Shown: positions 60,501 through 62,702 of the stretch, in pieces
Numbering within the stretch: the stretch's first letter is position 1
Layout of the letters: every line of letters starts with the position of its first letter
Origin: Hymenopus coronatus
Lineage: Eukaryota > Arthropoda > Insecta > Mantodea > Hymenopodidae
Assembly (NCBI GenBank): GCA_030762935.1
Contig: CM060883.1
Location: 97,352,001-97,416,000 of the forward strand
DNA: 64,000 bases
Reading direction: 5' to 3'
Translations under genes and position numbers: made by a program
Notes under the pieces: generated by a model
What the model saw: the letters and a program-made list of their open reading frames with translations, nothing else
Told to the model about the DNA's origin: nothing
Databases searched by the model: none

Positions 60501-61146
60501 CAGAGCCTCTGCATCAGGGAAAGAAAGAAAGAATGGAATGATAATACTTATTGTATTACACCTTTATTCTTATTAAAAAAAAAAATGAATTTATTTTTAA
60601 ATAGTTTCAGATATGAATATATTAATATTTTCTATAGCATAATAATAAACATTTGGAAAGTAAAGTGGCACTATTATATAAGACATGCCTAATTATTATA
60701 ACCAAAGTTAGGATATTTAAATATGCACTATTTTTAACACAAAATATACCTTCGTTTGACCCATTCTGCTCATTATCCTCTGCTTTCACTTTTCTTGTCC
60801 TGTTTCTGCTAATTATACCTTTTTTTGTGTTGTTTTCTTCATTGTACTTGGTACTAACTTTATAGCTTAATTTACGTTAAAATTTCATTGTAACTTGAAT
60901 TTATATACAGTAAATAGAGAGAATTTGTATAATGCTAAATATAGTTTTAAAACAAAACAAGTGTACTTTCTCAAACAGGGAGATGATACACAAACAAAGA
61001 TAGCTTCCCTAGAACAGCAAATCAGTTGTATGGAGGATGAGCTTTCTGAATCTCGTCTTGAAGGGTCAAAGCTGAAAACTGAGCTCATATCAGAGCGCTC
61101 TGCTTGGGAAGTGAAACTTTCTGAAATGCAGTCCCACATTAATGAG
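15169..61146 (+). CDS. Host gene: long charged (coiled-coil) protein, nine internal exons
   Basis: Nine exons (15169-15306, 26563-26676, 26847-27012, 28736-28862, 33519-33633, 41799-41966, 53006-53118, 60150-60375, 60979-61146) sum to 1335 nt and read as 445 codons without a stop. Exon-end phases fit at every junction, and all introns are GT-AG. The protein is rich in Glu, Lys, Gln and Leu, nearly free of Pro, with heptad-like spacing, interrupted by Gly/Ser-rich hinges in exons 5, 6 and 8 (for example [17 protein letters not shown]). It is probably a rod-like cytoskeletal or scaffold protein; myosin-tail-, cingulin- or SOGA/MTCL-like proteins are possible relatives, none certain. No initiator, stop or catalytic domain lies in the window. 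Confidence 0.75.
15307..15889. other. Start of intron 1, nothing recognised
   Basis: AT-rich intronic sequence with no identifiable element. Confidence 0.4.
15890..16350 (-). pseudogene. LINE C-terminal fragment related to LINE-B
   Basis: Broken minus-strand frames match the end of [30 protein letters not shown], then [16 protein letters not shown] and [14 protein letters not shown]. The same order (thumb end, HYTRHNDD-like block, NVMGLLLHAKLP-like block) occurs at 10600-10950 in LINE-B. Only the last third of ORF2 and perhaps the 3' region are present. Confidence 0.6.
16930..16941. repeat. Left 12-bp target duplication of PLE-C
   Basis: AGTCTTACTATT recurs at 17603-17614, bracketing PLE-C inside the RNase H region of LINE-C. 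Confidence 0.75.
16942..17602 (-). mobile_element. PLE-C: short Penelope-like insertion with inverted ends
   Basis: The 661-bp unit has a one-sided unpaired tail (16942-16988), an inverted repeat of about 95 bp (16989-17083 against 17505-17602), and between the arms a minus-strand GIY-YIG fragment. Both arms contain TTGACAAT, the hairpin GGAAGC/GCTTCT and GAAACATG, a degenerate hammerhead core. The 12-bp target duplication AGTCTTACTATT flanks it. The reverse transcriptase is absent. Confidence 0.75.
17054..17500 (-). pseudogene. PLE-C GIY-YIG endonuclease fragment
   Basis: The open minus-strand frame contains [20 protein letters not shown] (YIG block and EHxR helix), [39 protein letters not shown] and EIPPGDLLI. 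The GIY half with its CxxC is damaged: codons for EYISSAV precede KIYIG where related copies have GIYQI and two cysteines. It belongs to the same subgroup as PLE-B and PLE-D. Confidence 0.7.
18001..18239. other. Intronic AT-rich spacer
   Basis: Nothing recognised; it may be decayed LINE sequence. Confidence 0.3.
18240..18745 (+). pseudogene. LINE fragment related to LINE-D (RT thumb)
   Basis: Plus-strand frames align with LINE-D near 37920-38290: KFLGVII-like start, [27 protein letters not shown], then [18 protein letters not shown] and [14 protein letters not shown] (CAT)n run at 18503-18533 has been inserted or expanded where LINE-D has a few codons. It ends just before the giant CT/GT array. 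Confidence 0.65.
18503..18533. repeat. (CAT)n microsatellite
   Basis: About ten CAT/ATC triplets lie inside the LINE thumb fragment and read as poly-Ser in the LINE frame. Confidence 0.85.
18790..25642. repeat. Giant degenerate CT/GT tandem array (6.9 kb)
   Basis: Perfect (CT)n caps (about 18790-18871 and 25582-25642) flank 6.7 kb built almost only of hexamers CTGTCT, CTGTGT and CTGTAT. The left third is mainly CTGTCTCTGTGT and CTGTCCCTGTAT, the middle alternates CTGTGTATCTGTATCTGTCT, and the right third adds a longer unit containing CTGCATATATGT (about a dozen copies between 23388 and 24500). Segments such as GTATAACTCATTC recur (21750 and 22498) and CTCCGCATCTG recurs (21541 and 21945), showing large internal duplications. 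Absence of stop words leaves all frames open; this is not coding. Confidence 0.95.
25655..26085 (+). repeat. Rep-X partial copy (3' half) at the array's right edge
   Basis: From GTGAATTTTGCATAACTAG onward the sequence follows the 3' half of the Rep-X family as seen at 57660-58080: the AAAAA-AAAGTAGATC-TTAAAACA stretch, CAACCGGGTTTT, CCTAGTGTATTCCCTTATTT, CATTAGCATGAAGTAGATAG and AACACGTCACA near the end. The 5' half would lie where the CT/GT array now is, the position at which other Rep-X copies carry a GT/CT-rich microsatellite. Confidence 0.65.
26086..26562. other. End of intron 1, nothing recognised
   Basis: AT-rich intron ending in TATTACTTTTAG, the acceptor of the second visible exon. 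Confidence 0.4.
26563..26676 (+). CDS. Host gene exon 2
   Basis: 38 codons, phase 0 to 0, acceptor ACTTTTAG and donor CAG/GTAATG. The residues [18 protein letters not shown] and VSELELNLQ show regular hydrophobic spacing of a coiled coil. It is only 170 bp from the next exon. Confidence 0.8.
26847..27012 (+). CDS. Host gene exon 3
   Basis: 166 nt, starting in phase 0 after TTTGCCAG and ending one base into a codon before GTAAGT. It encodes [20 protein letters not shown] and [12 protein letters not shown]. The split codon completes with the next exon as Lys. Confidence 0.8.
27013..28239. other. Intron 3, nothing recognised
   Basis: AT-rich intron. A short CAGTCAAACTTTT word near 27333 resembles the pogo terminus, but no partner was found. 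Confidence 0.4.
28240..28466. repeat. Imperfect tandem duplication, unit about 115 bp
   Basis: CCAATAGACTCAAACCCTGC, TATTGGGxCxTGCTATATCTT and CTACCTCATCTTCTTCATxC occur twice in the same order (about 28240-28355 and 28357-28466) with small indels. No function is evident. Confidence 0.7.
28736..28862 (+). CDS. Host gene exon 4
   Basis: 127 nt, phase 1 at the start (acceptor TATATTTAG) and phase 2 at the end (CAGGG before GTAAGT is read as CAG GG). It encodes [20 protein letters not shown] and LVMEMEKIQ, strongly charged coiled coil. Confidence 0.8.
29007..29270 (-). pseudogene. Mariner C-terminal remnant with terminal repeat
   Basis: The left end ACAAGGGTCATCCAGAAAGT resembles a mariner terminal repeat (consensus start CGAGGGTCATCCAGAAAGTA). 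On the minus strand, [19 protein letters not shown] and then HDNKYLI correspond to the last 40 residues of mariner transposases (EVKEAVTSWFxxLxxEFYxxGIxKLVxRYDKCL). The rest of the element is missing. Confidence 0.6.
29498..29552. repeat. (GA)n microsatellite
   Basis: Nearly uninterrupted GA dinucleotides between the mariner remnant and PLE-D. Confidence 0.95.
29572..29587. repeat. Left target duplication of PLE-D
   Basis: AATACCTAGTCTTATT (16 bp) recurs at 31842-31857. It brackets the whole compound PLE-D insertion and shows that its three pieces arrived together. Confidence 0.85.
29708..31158 (-). pseudogene. PLE-D reverse transcriptase and GIY-YIG endonuclease
   Basis: One frame, open from about 31158 to the stop near 29708. 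Reverse transcriptase: [16 protein letters not shown], the [18 protein letters not shown] block (G-x-P-x-S normally) and the catalytic [11 protein letters not shown], followed by [10 protein letters not shown]. Nuclease: [33 protein letters not shown] and [20 protein letters not shown] and the CxxC are intact. The N-terminal domain is missing, so it is 5'-truncated; LAMR replaces the LAMG seen in the other copies. Confidence 0.85.
31159..31575 (-). pseudogene. PLE-D second partial reverse transcriptase copy
   Basis: A 0.4-kb repeat of the reverse transcriptase core, from [16 protein letters not shown] through YVDDIFAI to DKAIKF, joined at 31158 to the N-terminus of the first copy. A frame break near 31380 separates the fingers from the [10 protein letters not shown] block. 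It retains LAMG. Confidence 0.8.
31745..31795 (+). ncRNA. Hammerhead-like motif in the PLE-D inverted 3' end
   Basis: TTGATAAT, hairpin GCAAT/GTTGC, GAAAC, TA, GTC in this order matches a minimal type I hammerhead with a two-base loop on stem III, but the core has U for C3 and A for G8. The same motif occurs on the minus strand near 29690-29730 and 34373-34410. Confidence 0.35.
31858..33518. other. End of intron 4, nothing recognised
   Basis: About 1.7 kb of AT-rich intron without an identifiable element. A short self-complementary stretch AATGAATGAATTAATTCATT lies near 33422. It ends in TTACTTTTCTAG. Confidence 0.4.
33519..33633 (+). CDS. Host gene exon 5
   Basis: 115 nt, phase 2 to 0; acceptor TTTTCTAG, donor CAG/GTTTGT. 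It encodes [20 protein letters not shown], then [17 protein letters not shown]. The Gly-Gly breaks the heptads. Confidence 0.8.
33634..34266. other. Intron 5 start, nothing recognised
   Basis: AT-rich intron sequence without a recognised element. Confidence 0.4.
34267..35900 (-). mobile_element. PLE-E: Penelope-like element, same family as PLE-D
   Basis: A minus-strand copy very similar to PLE-D from the shared one-sided tail (AAATGTAAAAAGAAGCTAG) and 3' end up to the reverse transcriptase N-terminus, extending about 60 bp further 5' ([20 protein letters not shown]). No inverted partner was found at the right end, and the right boundary near 35900 is approximate. It lies in host intron 5 in the antisense direction. 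Confidence 0.8.
34387..35890 (-). pseudogene. PLE-E reverse transcriptase and GIY-YIG endonuclease, broken
   Basis: The reverse transcriptase frame (35890 to 34835) includes [31 protein letters not shown] and [11 protein letters not shown]: the catalytic YVDD is changed to YVED, replacing the second catalytic Asp. Stops and frameshifts at 34740-34840 destroy the GIY half of the nuclease (the [17 protein letters not shown] region is readable in another frame), after which [11 protein letters not shown] to the end is open. Compared with PLE-D, damage is limited to these sites. Confidence 0.8.
36035..36190 (-). repeat. SINE-like fragment
   Basis: AACTACTTATGGCACCGCAGGC and GGTACATGAGCTAGC repeat, with changes, the 3' part of the SINE at 36470-36700 (TACTACTTGTAGCACCGCAG, GATACATGAATG). 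No tRNA-like head is visible here. Confidence 0.5.
36470..36697 (-). mobile_element. tRNA-derived SINE (SINE-1)
   Basis: Read on the minus strand from 36697 the head has an A box TGGCCAAGTGGTTAGACT and a B box GGTTCGATCCC at tRNA-like spacing, so RNA polymerase III could start it. The body contains CTCCGGTTTCTCTGGTTTCC, which resembles a conserved SINE core domain. It lies in host intron 5. Confidence 0.75.
36838..36878 (+). other. Helitron-like 3' terminus (tentative)
   Basis: CCCGTGCGAGGCCGGGGCGG and then GCAGCCAGT form a GC-rich hairpin-ending sequence resembling the right end of some invertebrate Helitrons, which end in CTRR-T after a hairpin. No left end or coding sequence was found. 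Confidence 0.25.
36930..39330 (+). pseudogene. LINE-D: RNase H-class LINE, 5'-truncated
   Basis: Plus-strand broken frames give reverse transcriptase blocks ([67 protein letters not shown] in a shifted frame, MFADDVV), a thumb ([35 protein letters not shown]), RNase H pieces ([29 protein letters not shown]) and a C-terminal zinc-like region ([20 protein letters not shown], then HLLCCPTL). The endonuclease is missing. At least six frameshifts or stops are present. The RNase H and C-terminal block place it with I/R1-like LINEs; it shares sequence with the fragments at 16395-18745. Confidence 0.75.
39531..40810 (-). mobile_element. Mariner-1, full-length but inactive
   Basis: Inverted termini CGAGGGGCATACTGAAAGTC, each flanked by TA (39529-39530 and 40811-40812), enclose 1280 bp with a minus-strand transposase. 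It is the same family as Mariner-2 at 46806 but in opposite orientation. It lies in host intron 5. Confidence 0.9.
39630..40647 (-). pseudogene. Mariner-1 transposase, broken
   Basis: Start [20 protein letters not shown], then the paired helix-turn-helix region with [21 protein letters not shown] deletion of about six codons (ELITGD in Mariner-2) follows ERVD, and a CAA-to-TAA change creates a stop near 40372; a frameshift lies near 40250. The DDE domain is open downstream: [21 protein letters not shown] and [13 protein letters not shown] with 34 residues between the second and third Asp, and the terminal NNGDYVEK. Confidence 0.85.
40813..41361. other. Intron 5 spacer, nothing recognised
   Basis: AT-rich intron without an identified element. 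Confidence 0.4.
41373..41654. mobile_element. Second palindromic Penelope-type mini-element (282 bp)
   Basis: Inverted arms of about 88 bp (41381-41470 and 41477-41566; for example AAATTACCTGGACATGTTTC against GAAACATGTCCAGGTAATTT) with an almost absent loop, then a one-sided tail (41567-41654). AATCAGTAAAT at 41362-41372 recurs at 41655-41665 as an 11-bp duplication. Read on the minus strand, TTGATGATG, a hairpin region ending in GCCTGT and GAAACATGTC form a hammerhead-like order. No coding sequence. Confidence 0.6.
41799..41966 (+). CDS. Host gene exon 6
   Basis: 56 codons, phase 0 to 0; acceptor ACTTTTGCAG, donor GAG/GTATAT. It encodes [18 protein letters not shown], then [20 protein letters not shown] and [12 protein letters not shown]. 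Typical coiled coil after a short NGGDN hinge. Confidence 0.85.
41967..42605. other. Intron 6 start, nothing recognised
   Basis: The 444-bp open frame at 42188-42631 shows no family resemblance, has AT-driven composition and runs into the mariner remnant; I do not consider it a gene. Confidence 0.4.
42606..43057 (+). pseudogene. Degraded mariner, Mariner-1/2 family
   Basis: Nucleotide similarity to Mariner-2 in order: AAGGGTCATATTGAAAGT (terminal repeat), CTTCTATCACATGACCACA, GTGAAACATTTGAAAGATGG, GGACATAGTGCAGTGCAGGA, GGTCCTACATTTATTGATCA and CCAGAGATTTCGAAATACAG. Internal deletions and point changes destroy the frame, and the 3' half is missing, cut at a Rep-X 5' end. Confidence 0.75.
43058..43100 (+). 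repeat. Rep-X 5'-end fragment
   Basis: ACTTTCTCTACATGTACTAT and GTACACAGTGTATAGG match the first 40 bp of Rep-X copies (ACTTTCTCTATATGCACTAT ... ACATAGTGTATAGAGG at 57204). Only this end is present. Confidence 0.55.
44095..44215 (+). mobile_element. Solo Penelope 3' end in LINE-E
   Basis: GCGAAACTAGTCCTTGGATT, AAAAGATAAGTGGAGAATTG and TTACAATTATTAATTGTTAT parallel the 3' end of PLE-D/E (GCGAAACTAGTCCAGGCAAG, AAAAGATAAGTGAAGATTTG). It lies between thumb and RNase H of LINE-E. Boundaries are approximate and no duplication was identified. Confidence 0.6.
44098..44157 (+). ncRNA. Best hammerhead ribozyme candidate in the window
   Basis: Core strand CTGACGA (44111-44117) fits CUGANGA exactly. 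Stem II is CAATAGA/TTTATTG (44120-44126 with 44131-44137), 7 bp with one G-T pair and a TCCT loop, joined through TA and C. GAAA (44139-44142) follows, stem III is a C-G and A-U pair with a TA loop, and GTC (44146-44148) supplies the cleavage position. Stem I pairs GAG/T (44107-44110) with CTTG (44149-44152) and partly beyond. The two extra bases at stem II are unusual. Confidence 0.5.
44460..44985 (+). pseudogene. PLE-F: GIY-YIG fragment between inverted repeats
   Basis: Plus-strand frames give [40 protein letters not shown] and [16 protein letters not shown], the C-terminal part of a Penelope GIY-YIG region. It is enclosed by inverted arms: AGAAATTAAC, CATAACACTTTTAAAAC and CACTTG at 44502-44548 face AAGTGACGTTTTAAAAGTGT and GTTAATTTCT at 44930-44984. 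The YIG block itself is lost. Confidence 0.65.
45130..46640 (-). pseudogene. LINE-E endonuclease and reverse transcriptase part
   Basis: Endonuclease pieces: [33 protein letters not shown] (for GDFNAHxxLWG), [10 protein letters not shown] and [10 protein letters not shown]. Reverse transcriptase: [72 protein letters not shown] and a degraded [13 protein letters not shown] in place of GVPQGSVLSVTLF. Frameshifts lie near 45665, 45990 and 46310. The YADD region is missing. Confidence 0.7.
46641..46803. other. Spacer, nothing recognised
   Basis: Short AT-rich segment between LINE-E and Mariner-2. Confidence 0.3.
46806..48118 (+). mobile_element. Mariner-2, full-length, one frameshift
   Basis: Termini TGAGGGGCATACTGAAAGTC and GACTTTCAGTATGCCCCTGG, flanked by TA at 46804-46805 and 48119-48120. 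1313 bp, same family as Mariner-1 and the remnant at 42606. The transposase is nearly complete. Confidence 0.9.
46969..48019 (+). pseudogene. Mariner-2 transposase with N-terminal frameshift
   Basis: The ATG at 46969 gives [12 protein letters not shown], then a one-base insertion (GCTTGTCATTG here, GCTGCCATTG in Mariner-1) shifts the frame and gives an early stop. From there to TGA at 48017-48019 the transposase is open: [60 protein letters not shown] (first Asp), [11 protein letters not shown] (second) and [13 protein letters not shown] (third, 34 residues on), ending RDYVEK. All three catalytic Asp are present; the Pro of YSPDL is Leu. Confidence 0.9.
48481..48560. repeat. (GA)n microsatellite
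   Basis: About 36 GA dinucleotides with one AA interruption and a G-rich end. Confidence 0.95.
48665..49436. repeat. Two-unit satellite array (31 bp and 44 bp)
   Basis: Unit A is TTTATTGTTAGCAATGATGT plus CTCTAAGAATA (31 bp). Unit B is the same with a 13-bp insertion, CATGACTTTAATG, after GCAATG. The order I read is AB AB AB AB AAB AAAB AAB AAA plus a partial unit, 21 full copies. Early A units read CTTTAAG, later ones CTCTAAG; units before B in the right half often carry GAACA. Confidence 0.9.
49437..49652. other. Spacer, nothing recognised
   Basis: Unassigned intronic sequence between the satellite and the next mariner. Confidence 0.3.
49653..50552 (-). pseudogene. Decayed mariner of another family
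   Basis: The left terminus reads CGAGGGTGGATCGAAAAGTA after TA. On the minus strand, broken frames give [27 protein letters not shown] and [16 protein letters not shown] blocks around the second and third catalytic positions, preceded by [13 protein letters not shown] text. The right terminus is missing, and Mariner-3 begins at 50555, so Mariner-3 may have inserted into or beside it. Confidence 0.65.
50555..51889 (+). mobile_element. Mariner-3, complete with intact transposase
   Basis: Termini CGAGGGCCGTTCAGAAAGTA and TACTTTCTGAACGGCCCTCG (one internal mismatch around the repeat ends), flanked by TA at 50553-50554 and 51890-51891. 1335 bp with an uninterrupted transposase; GC content is higher than the surrounding intron. 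No lesion is visible, so this looks like a recent arrival. Confidence 0.95.
50717..51790 (+). CDS. Mariner-3 DD34D transposase, intact
   Basis: The first ATG is at 50717 and the stop TAG at 51788-51790, giving 357 residues, near the usual mariner length of about 345-355. It opens [20 protein letters not shown] with the first helix-turn-helix, then [20 protein letters not shown] and GRPS (linker), and a second DNA-binding domain ending [11 protein letters not shown] (WVPHEL-like). The catalytic Asp residues are in [21 protein letters not shown] and [13 protein letters not shown] with 34 residues between the last two. It ends NRYGNYVEK. It should cut and paste the element at TA sites. No frameshift or stop is visible; only activity is untested. 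Confidence 0.93.
   Translation: MCTAIENPAKCEVHAAIRLFTAKGYSAAAIHRELCAVYGPRVMSEGVVREWVRLFKSGRENVHDEERSGRPSLVTDELVQTVDAKVRENRRFTMSELSTDFPQISKTLLYEIVTARLGYRKFCARWVPKILTDHHKTQRMASALDFLSRYEAEGEPLLNRIVTGDETWIKYVNPEAKEQSKMWAHLNSPTKPIKARQDFSARKLMATVFWDAKGVLLVEFMERGTTINQDVYCETLKQLRRAIQNKRRGMLTSGIVFLHDNARPHSARRTTALLESFKWDVVNHPPYSPDLAPSDYHLFMHMKKWLGSQRFDDDEELKDAVTGWLQAQAGDFYAEGISKLVNRYDKCLNRYGNYVEK
51892..53005. other. End of intron 6, nothing recognised
   Basis: About 1.1 kb of AT-rich intron. No element or exon was found before the acceptor TTTAACAG. Confidence 0.4.
53006..53118 (+). CDS. Host gene exon 7
   Basis: 113 nt, phase 0 to 2; acceptor TTATTTAACAG, donor CAA/GTAAGA. It encodes [20 protein letters not shown] and then [12 protein letters not shown]. 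The final AA completes with G of exon 8 as Lys. Confidence 0.85.
53119..53696. other. Intron 7 start, nothing recognised
   Basis: AT-rich intron, no element identified. Confidence 0.4.
53697..53893 (-). mobile_element. tRNA-derived SINE (SINE-2)
   Basis: On the minus strand from 53893 the head has GGTTCATGTGGTGGTAGTGT (A-box region) and GAGTTCGAATCTC (B box). The body contains CAGGGTTTTCCCTCATCCTG. It abuts the truncated 5' end of a Rep-X copy, so it may have inserted there. Confidence 0.7.
53894..54735 (+). repeat. Rep-X copy, 5'-truncated
   Basis: It follows the family order: TTCCACCCAAAAATTTC, ATACATGTTTTAGGACCCCC, AAAAAGCATTTTCAGAAAC, a GTGTCTG-rich stretch (GGTCTGTGTCTGTGG), ACCAAACTTGGCATTTAAGT, GGCTTTAACAATTCTAATTA and CTAGAGAAAGTCATGTGAG with ACACATCAGATTTTT at the end. 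The first 40 bp are missing at the SINE-2 junction. No protein is evident. Confidence 0.75.
54736..54819. other. Spacer
   Basis: Nothing recognised. Confidence 0.3.
54820..55215 (-). pseudogene. LINE reverse transcriptase C-terminal fragment (R1-like)
   Basis: The minus strand encodes [28 protein letters not shown] and [14 protein letters not shown], then after a frameshift [17 protein letters not shown]. This is the segment after the reverse transcriptase in R1/I-like LINEs (YxGAxxPxLxYGAPVWxE ... QRxxxIKxAKAYRT ... LxGxxPIxxxIxE). Confidence 0.65.
55216..56297. other. Intron 7 segment, nothing recognised
   Basis: About 1.1 kb without an identifiable element; a short GT/GA-rich stretch lies near 55160-55190. 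Confidence 0.4.
56298..56578 (-). pseudogene. PLE-G: 3'-end fragment of a PLE-B-like element
   Basis: From the 3' end (CTTACATTTTCATTATGAGG, GACTAGTTTTGGAAGCCTG) the minus strand encodes [34 protein letters not shown] and [12 protein letters not shown], matching PLE-B ([30 protein letters not shown]). Only the GIY-YIG C-terminal region remains. Confidence 0.7.
56695..56978 (-). mobile_element. tRNA-derived SINE (SINE-3), copy 1
   Basis: On the minus strand from 56978 the head reads CCCTCCATGGTGTAATGGTT (A box) and GCGGGTTCAAACCCG (B box). The body carries AGCATGGCTTCCTTCGG, AAAGCCGTTGGTCC and CTGAAGCCTGATAGAGAGCC, and ends near AGTTAAAGAGCG. The plus-orientation copy at 59543 has the same order. 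Confidence 0.8.
57204..58080 (+). repeat. Rep-X copy, near full length
   Basis: It begins ACTTTCTCTATATGCACTAT with the near-palindrome around TATGTACATAGTGTATA, continues CACCCAAAAATTCGATACCG, a (GT)n run at 57354-57375, ACCAAACTTGGTATTTAAGT, CCCACCCCCAACTACCCCTT and ATTTTCTCAAAAATGGGTC, and ends TGTAGAGAAAGTCATGTGAA with ACACATCAGATTTTTT. About 0.88 kb, no coding potential. It faces the next copy head to head at their 3' ends. Confidence 0.8.
57354..57375. repeat. (GT)n run within Rep-X
   Basis: About eleven GT dinucleotides at the position where each Rep-X copy carries GT/CT-rich sequence. Confidence 0.9.
58120..59168 (-). repeat. Rep-X copy, inverted, with internal insertion
   Basis: On the minus strand from 59168 it follows the family: ACTTTCTCTACACGTACTAT, TTTGGGACCTCCTGAATCC, a GTGTGTATGCGTGCGTGC region, ATACCAAACTTGGTATTTAA read as palindromic text, and AGCATGAAGTAGATAG near 58215. 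A G/GT-rich segment (about 58265-58445) interrupts it. With 57204-58080 it makes an inverted pair about 2 kb long. Confidence 0.75.
59169..59542. other. Intron 7 segment, nothing recognised
   Basis: AT-rich spacer. Confidence 0.3.
59543..59822 (+). mobile_element. tRNA-derived SINE (SINE-3), copy 2
   Basis: Head CCCTCCATGGTGTAATGATT and CGTGGGTTCAAACCTGG (B box), body AGCATAGCTTCCTTTGGAAG, AAAGCCGTTGGTCCCATGT and AAGAGGCCTCTGAGC, end AGTTAAAGAGCGCCC and an A-rich tail. It is the same family as 56695-56978 in the opposite orientation. Confidence 0.8.
59823..60149. other. End of intron 7, nothing recognised
   Basis: AT-rich intron ending in TTGTTTCAG. Confidence 0.4.
60150..60375 (+). CDS. 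Host gene exon 8
   Basis: 226 nt, phase 2 to 0; acceptor TTGTTTCAG, donor GAA/GTAAGT. The longest visible exon: [39 protein letters not shown] and [15 protein letters not shown], then a Ser/Ala hinge [12 protein letters not shown]. Basic and charged, mainly coiled coil. Confidence 0.88.
60376..60978. other. Intron 8 (603 bp), nothing recognised
   Basis: Short intron free of recognisable elements, ending in TTTCTCAAACAG. Confidence 0.5.
60979..61146 (+). CDS. Host gene exon 9
   Basis: 56 codons, phase 0 to 0; acceptor CTCAAACAG, donor GAG/GTAAGA. It encodes [40 protein letters not shown] and SHINE. The next exon is not recognisable in the window. Confidence 0.88.
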
Positions 61147-61795
61147 GTAAGATATTTTTCAGTAGATTAAAATATATTTAACTGAAGGATACCTGAATAT
61201 TAAATCTGTTCACTAGAAGTAAAGAACATTTTATATGACTTTTACAAAATAAAGATTTTGACATGGAGTAGTATTTCTTTGCAGATATATCTTATAATAC
61301 TTAATAATAAAATTTCTGATGTGTTTCATTCACATGACTTTCTCTACATTGCTATAACAAGTTATTGTTTAAAAGCATATTCTTTTATCTACTTTATGAC
61401 AATTGAGATAAACACTAGCAGAAATTGTCTTAATTTTATGCTTTCTTGTAAGTAGAAGGAAAATAAGGGAATACACCAGGTTAAAACGATAGTCAAAACT
61501 TTTAAAAGCCTGTTACCATGTGGATAAAATCTGTTTCTATGCAAACTTCAGCAAAATGCATTCAGAATAAAGAGGTCTTTTGAGACTATTTCTAGAAAAT
61601 TCAAGATATACATTTTATTTACCATAGAAAATCTCTTATTTACAATAGTTTAAACAAAATGGTTAGAGCCATTTTTGAGAAAATCAAAGTTTTCAAAATT
61701 TTTTCCATGTAAAGGGTAGTTTGGGATGGAGGAATTTTTCTGAAAACCTTCATGTCGCATCCCTGAAAGATACTAAATTTAAATACCTAGTTTGG

Positions 61796-61953
61796 CTAGA
61801 AAATAGTTAAGAACCAATTGGAATTAACACTGTGAAGCACTGTAATAGTTTATAAAATAATTCAGATTAAGTCGATCAGACAGTCTATGGCTTCACATAC
61901 TTATCCCGACGCGTTTCACCTTCCGTTGAAGGAACCTGTATTATTTTATAAAT
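61796..61953. mobile_element. Third Penelope-type mini-element (158 bp) in Rep-X
   Basis: TACCTAGTTTGG (61784-61795) and TACCAAATTTGG (61954-61965) are imperfect 12-bp duplications. Inside is a one-sided segment (61796-61850), then TTTATAAAATAAT and its complement ATTATTTTATAAA near the right end. On the minus strand, CCTTC/GAAGG hairpin, then GAAACGCGTC, has the hammerhead GAAAC-stem III-GTC order. The core strand before the hairpin is not convincing. Confidence 0.5.
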
Positions 61954-61993
61954 TACCAAATTTGGTACTTCACCGACTTTTCAGTTTTATGTT

Positions 61994-62002
61994 ATCTATC
62001 TA

Positions 62003-62043
<41 letters not shown>
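61994..62043. repeat. (CTAT)n(CT)n microsatellite within Rep-X
   Basis: Four CTAT units followed by about 18 CT dinucleotides, at the GT/CT position of the Rep-X copy. Confidence 0.9.
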
Positions 62044-62046
<3 letters not shown>

Positions 62047-62213
62047 GCCACATGCCTGACACACACACATACACACACCTTTTTCTGAAAATGCTTTTTT
62101 TGGCTACAGGGGACCCTAAAATGTCTATTTCTGGTGAAACTCAGTATCAAATTTTTGGATAGAATGCAATTCATCTCTATACACTATGTACATAGTGCGT
62201 GTAGTGAAAGTAA

Positions 62214-62404
62214 AAATTTACAGAACTATAATTGAAAAGATCCAATTGAAATAAGCACAGAAGAAGTTTCTTTCATCTGCCATGTAGAATGCATATTTAT
62301 AACAACGCACATTACCTCCAGTATATAAATTTTGCCAGTTTCATTTCCTGTAAACTAATACATATTTATCATCTTTTTCATGGATTAGGTGTCTGTCTGT
62401 TCTG
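62214..62404. other. Spacer, nothing recognised
   Basis: Unassigned intronic sequence. Confidence 0.3.
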
Positions 62405-62702
62405 ATCTCACATAGGTTGAGCCCAGCATTTTTTTGGTCCTCCTACCGATCTTCTTCCTTCAGGATTATACATCAATGCCATCTTTGGTATCCTATCCTC
62501 TGTCATTCTTTGCAGATGCTCTATCCAATTGTTTCTGTGTTCCTCTATTGAAGAAGTGGTTGTACTTTTATTTGCTCTCTAATATTCTCATGTATAATAT
62601 GCTGTTCCCTTCACAGCCTATAGGAAGCTTATTTCTGCTGCTCGAATTTTACTGTTATCCTTTTCCTTTAGGTTCCAGACCTCACTTCCATATATCCCCA
62701 CT
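62405..62702 (-). pseudogene. LINE ORF2 C-terminus (RTE/R2-like)
   Basis: On the minus strand: VGIYGSEVWNLKEKDNSKIR and AAEISFL, then RNNWIEHLQRMTEDRIPKMA and YNPEGRRSVGGPKKCW. This is the classic end of such ORF2 proteins (LLYGSExWxL ... RAAExxFLRR ... NWxxHxxRMxxxRIPK ... YxPxGRRxxGRPxKRW). Stops are present. The YGSEVWNLKEK part is the segment amplified in the adjacent 68-bp array. Confidence 0.75.

Larger units (their letters stand above)
61275..62213 (-). repeat. Rep-X copy with nested mini-insertion
   Basis: On the minus strand from 62213 (ACTTTCACTACACGCACTAT, GTACATAGTG) through CACCAGAAATAGACATTTTA, a GT/GA-rich microsatellite, CCAAATTTGGTA, TTTGATTTTCTCAAAAATGG and TAGAGAAAGTCATGTGAATG with ACACATCAGAAATTT at 61275. 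A 158-bp element interrupts it at 61796-61953. Confidence 0.75.
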
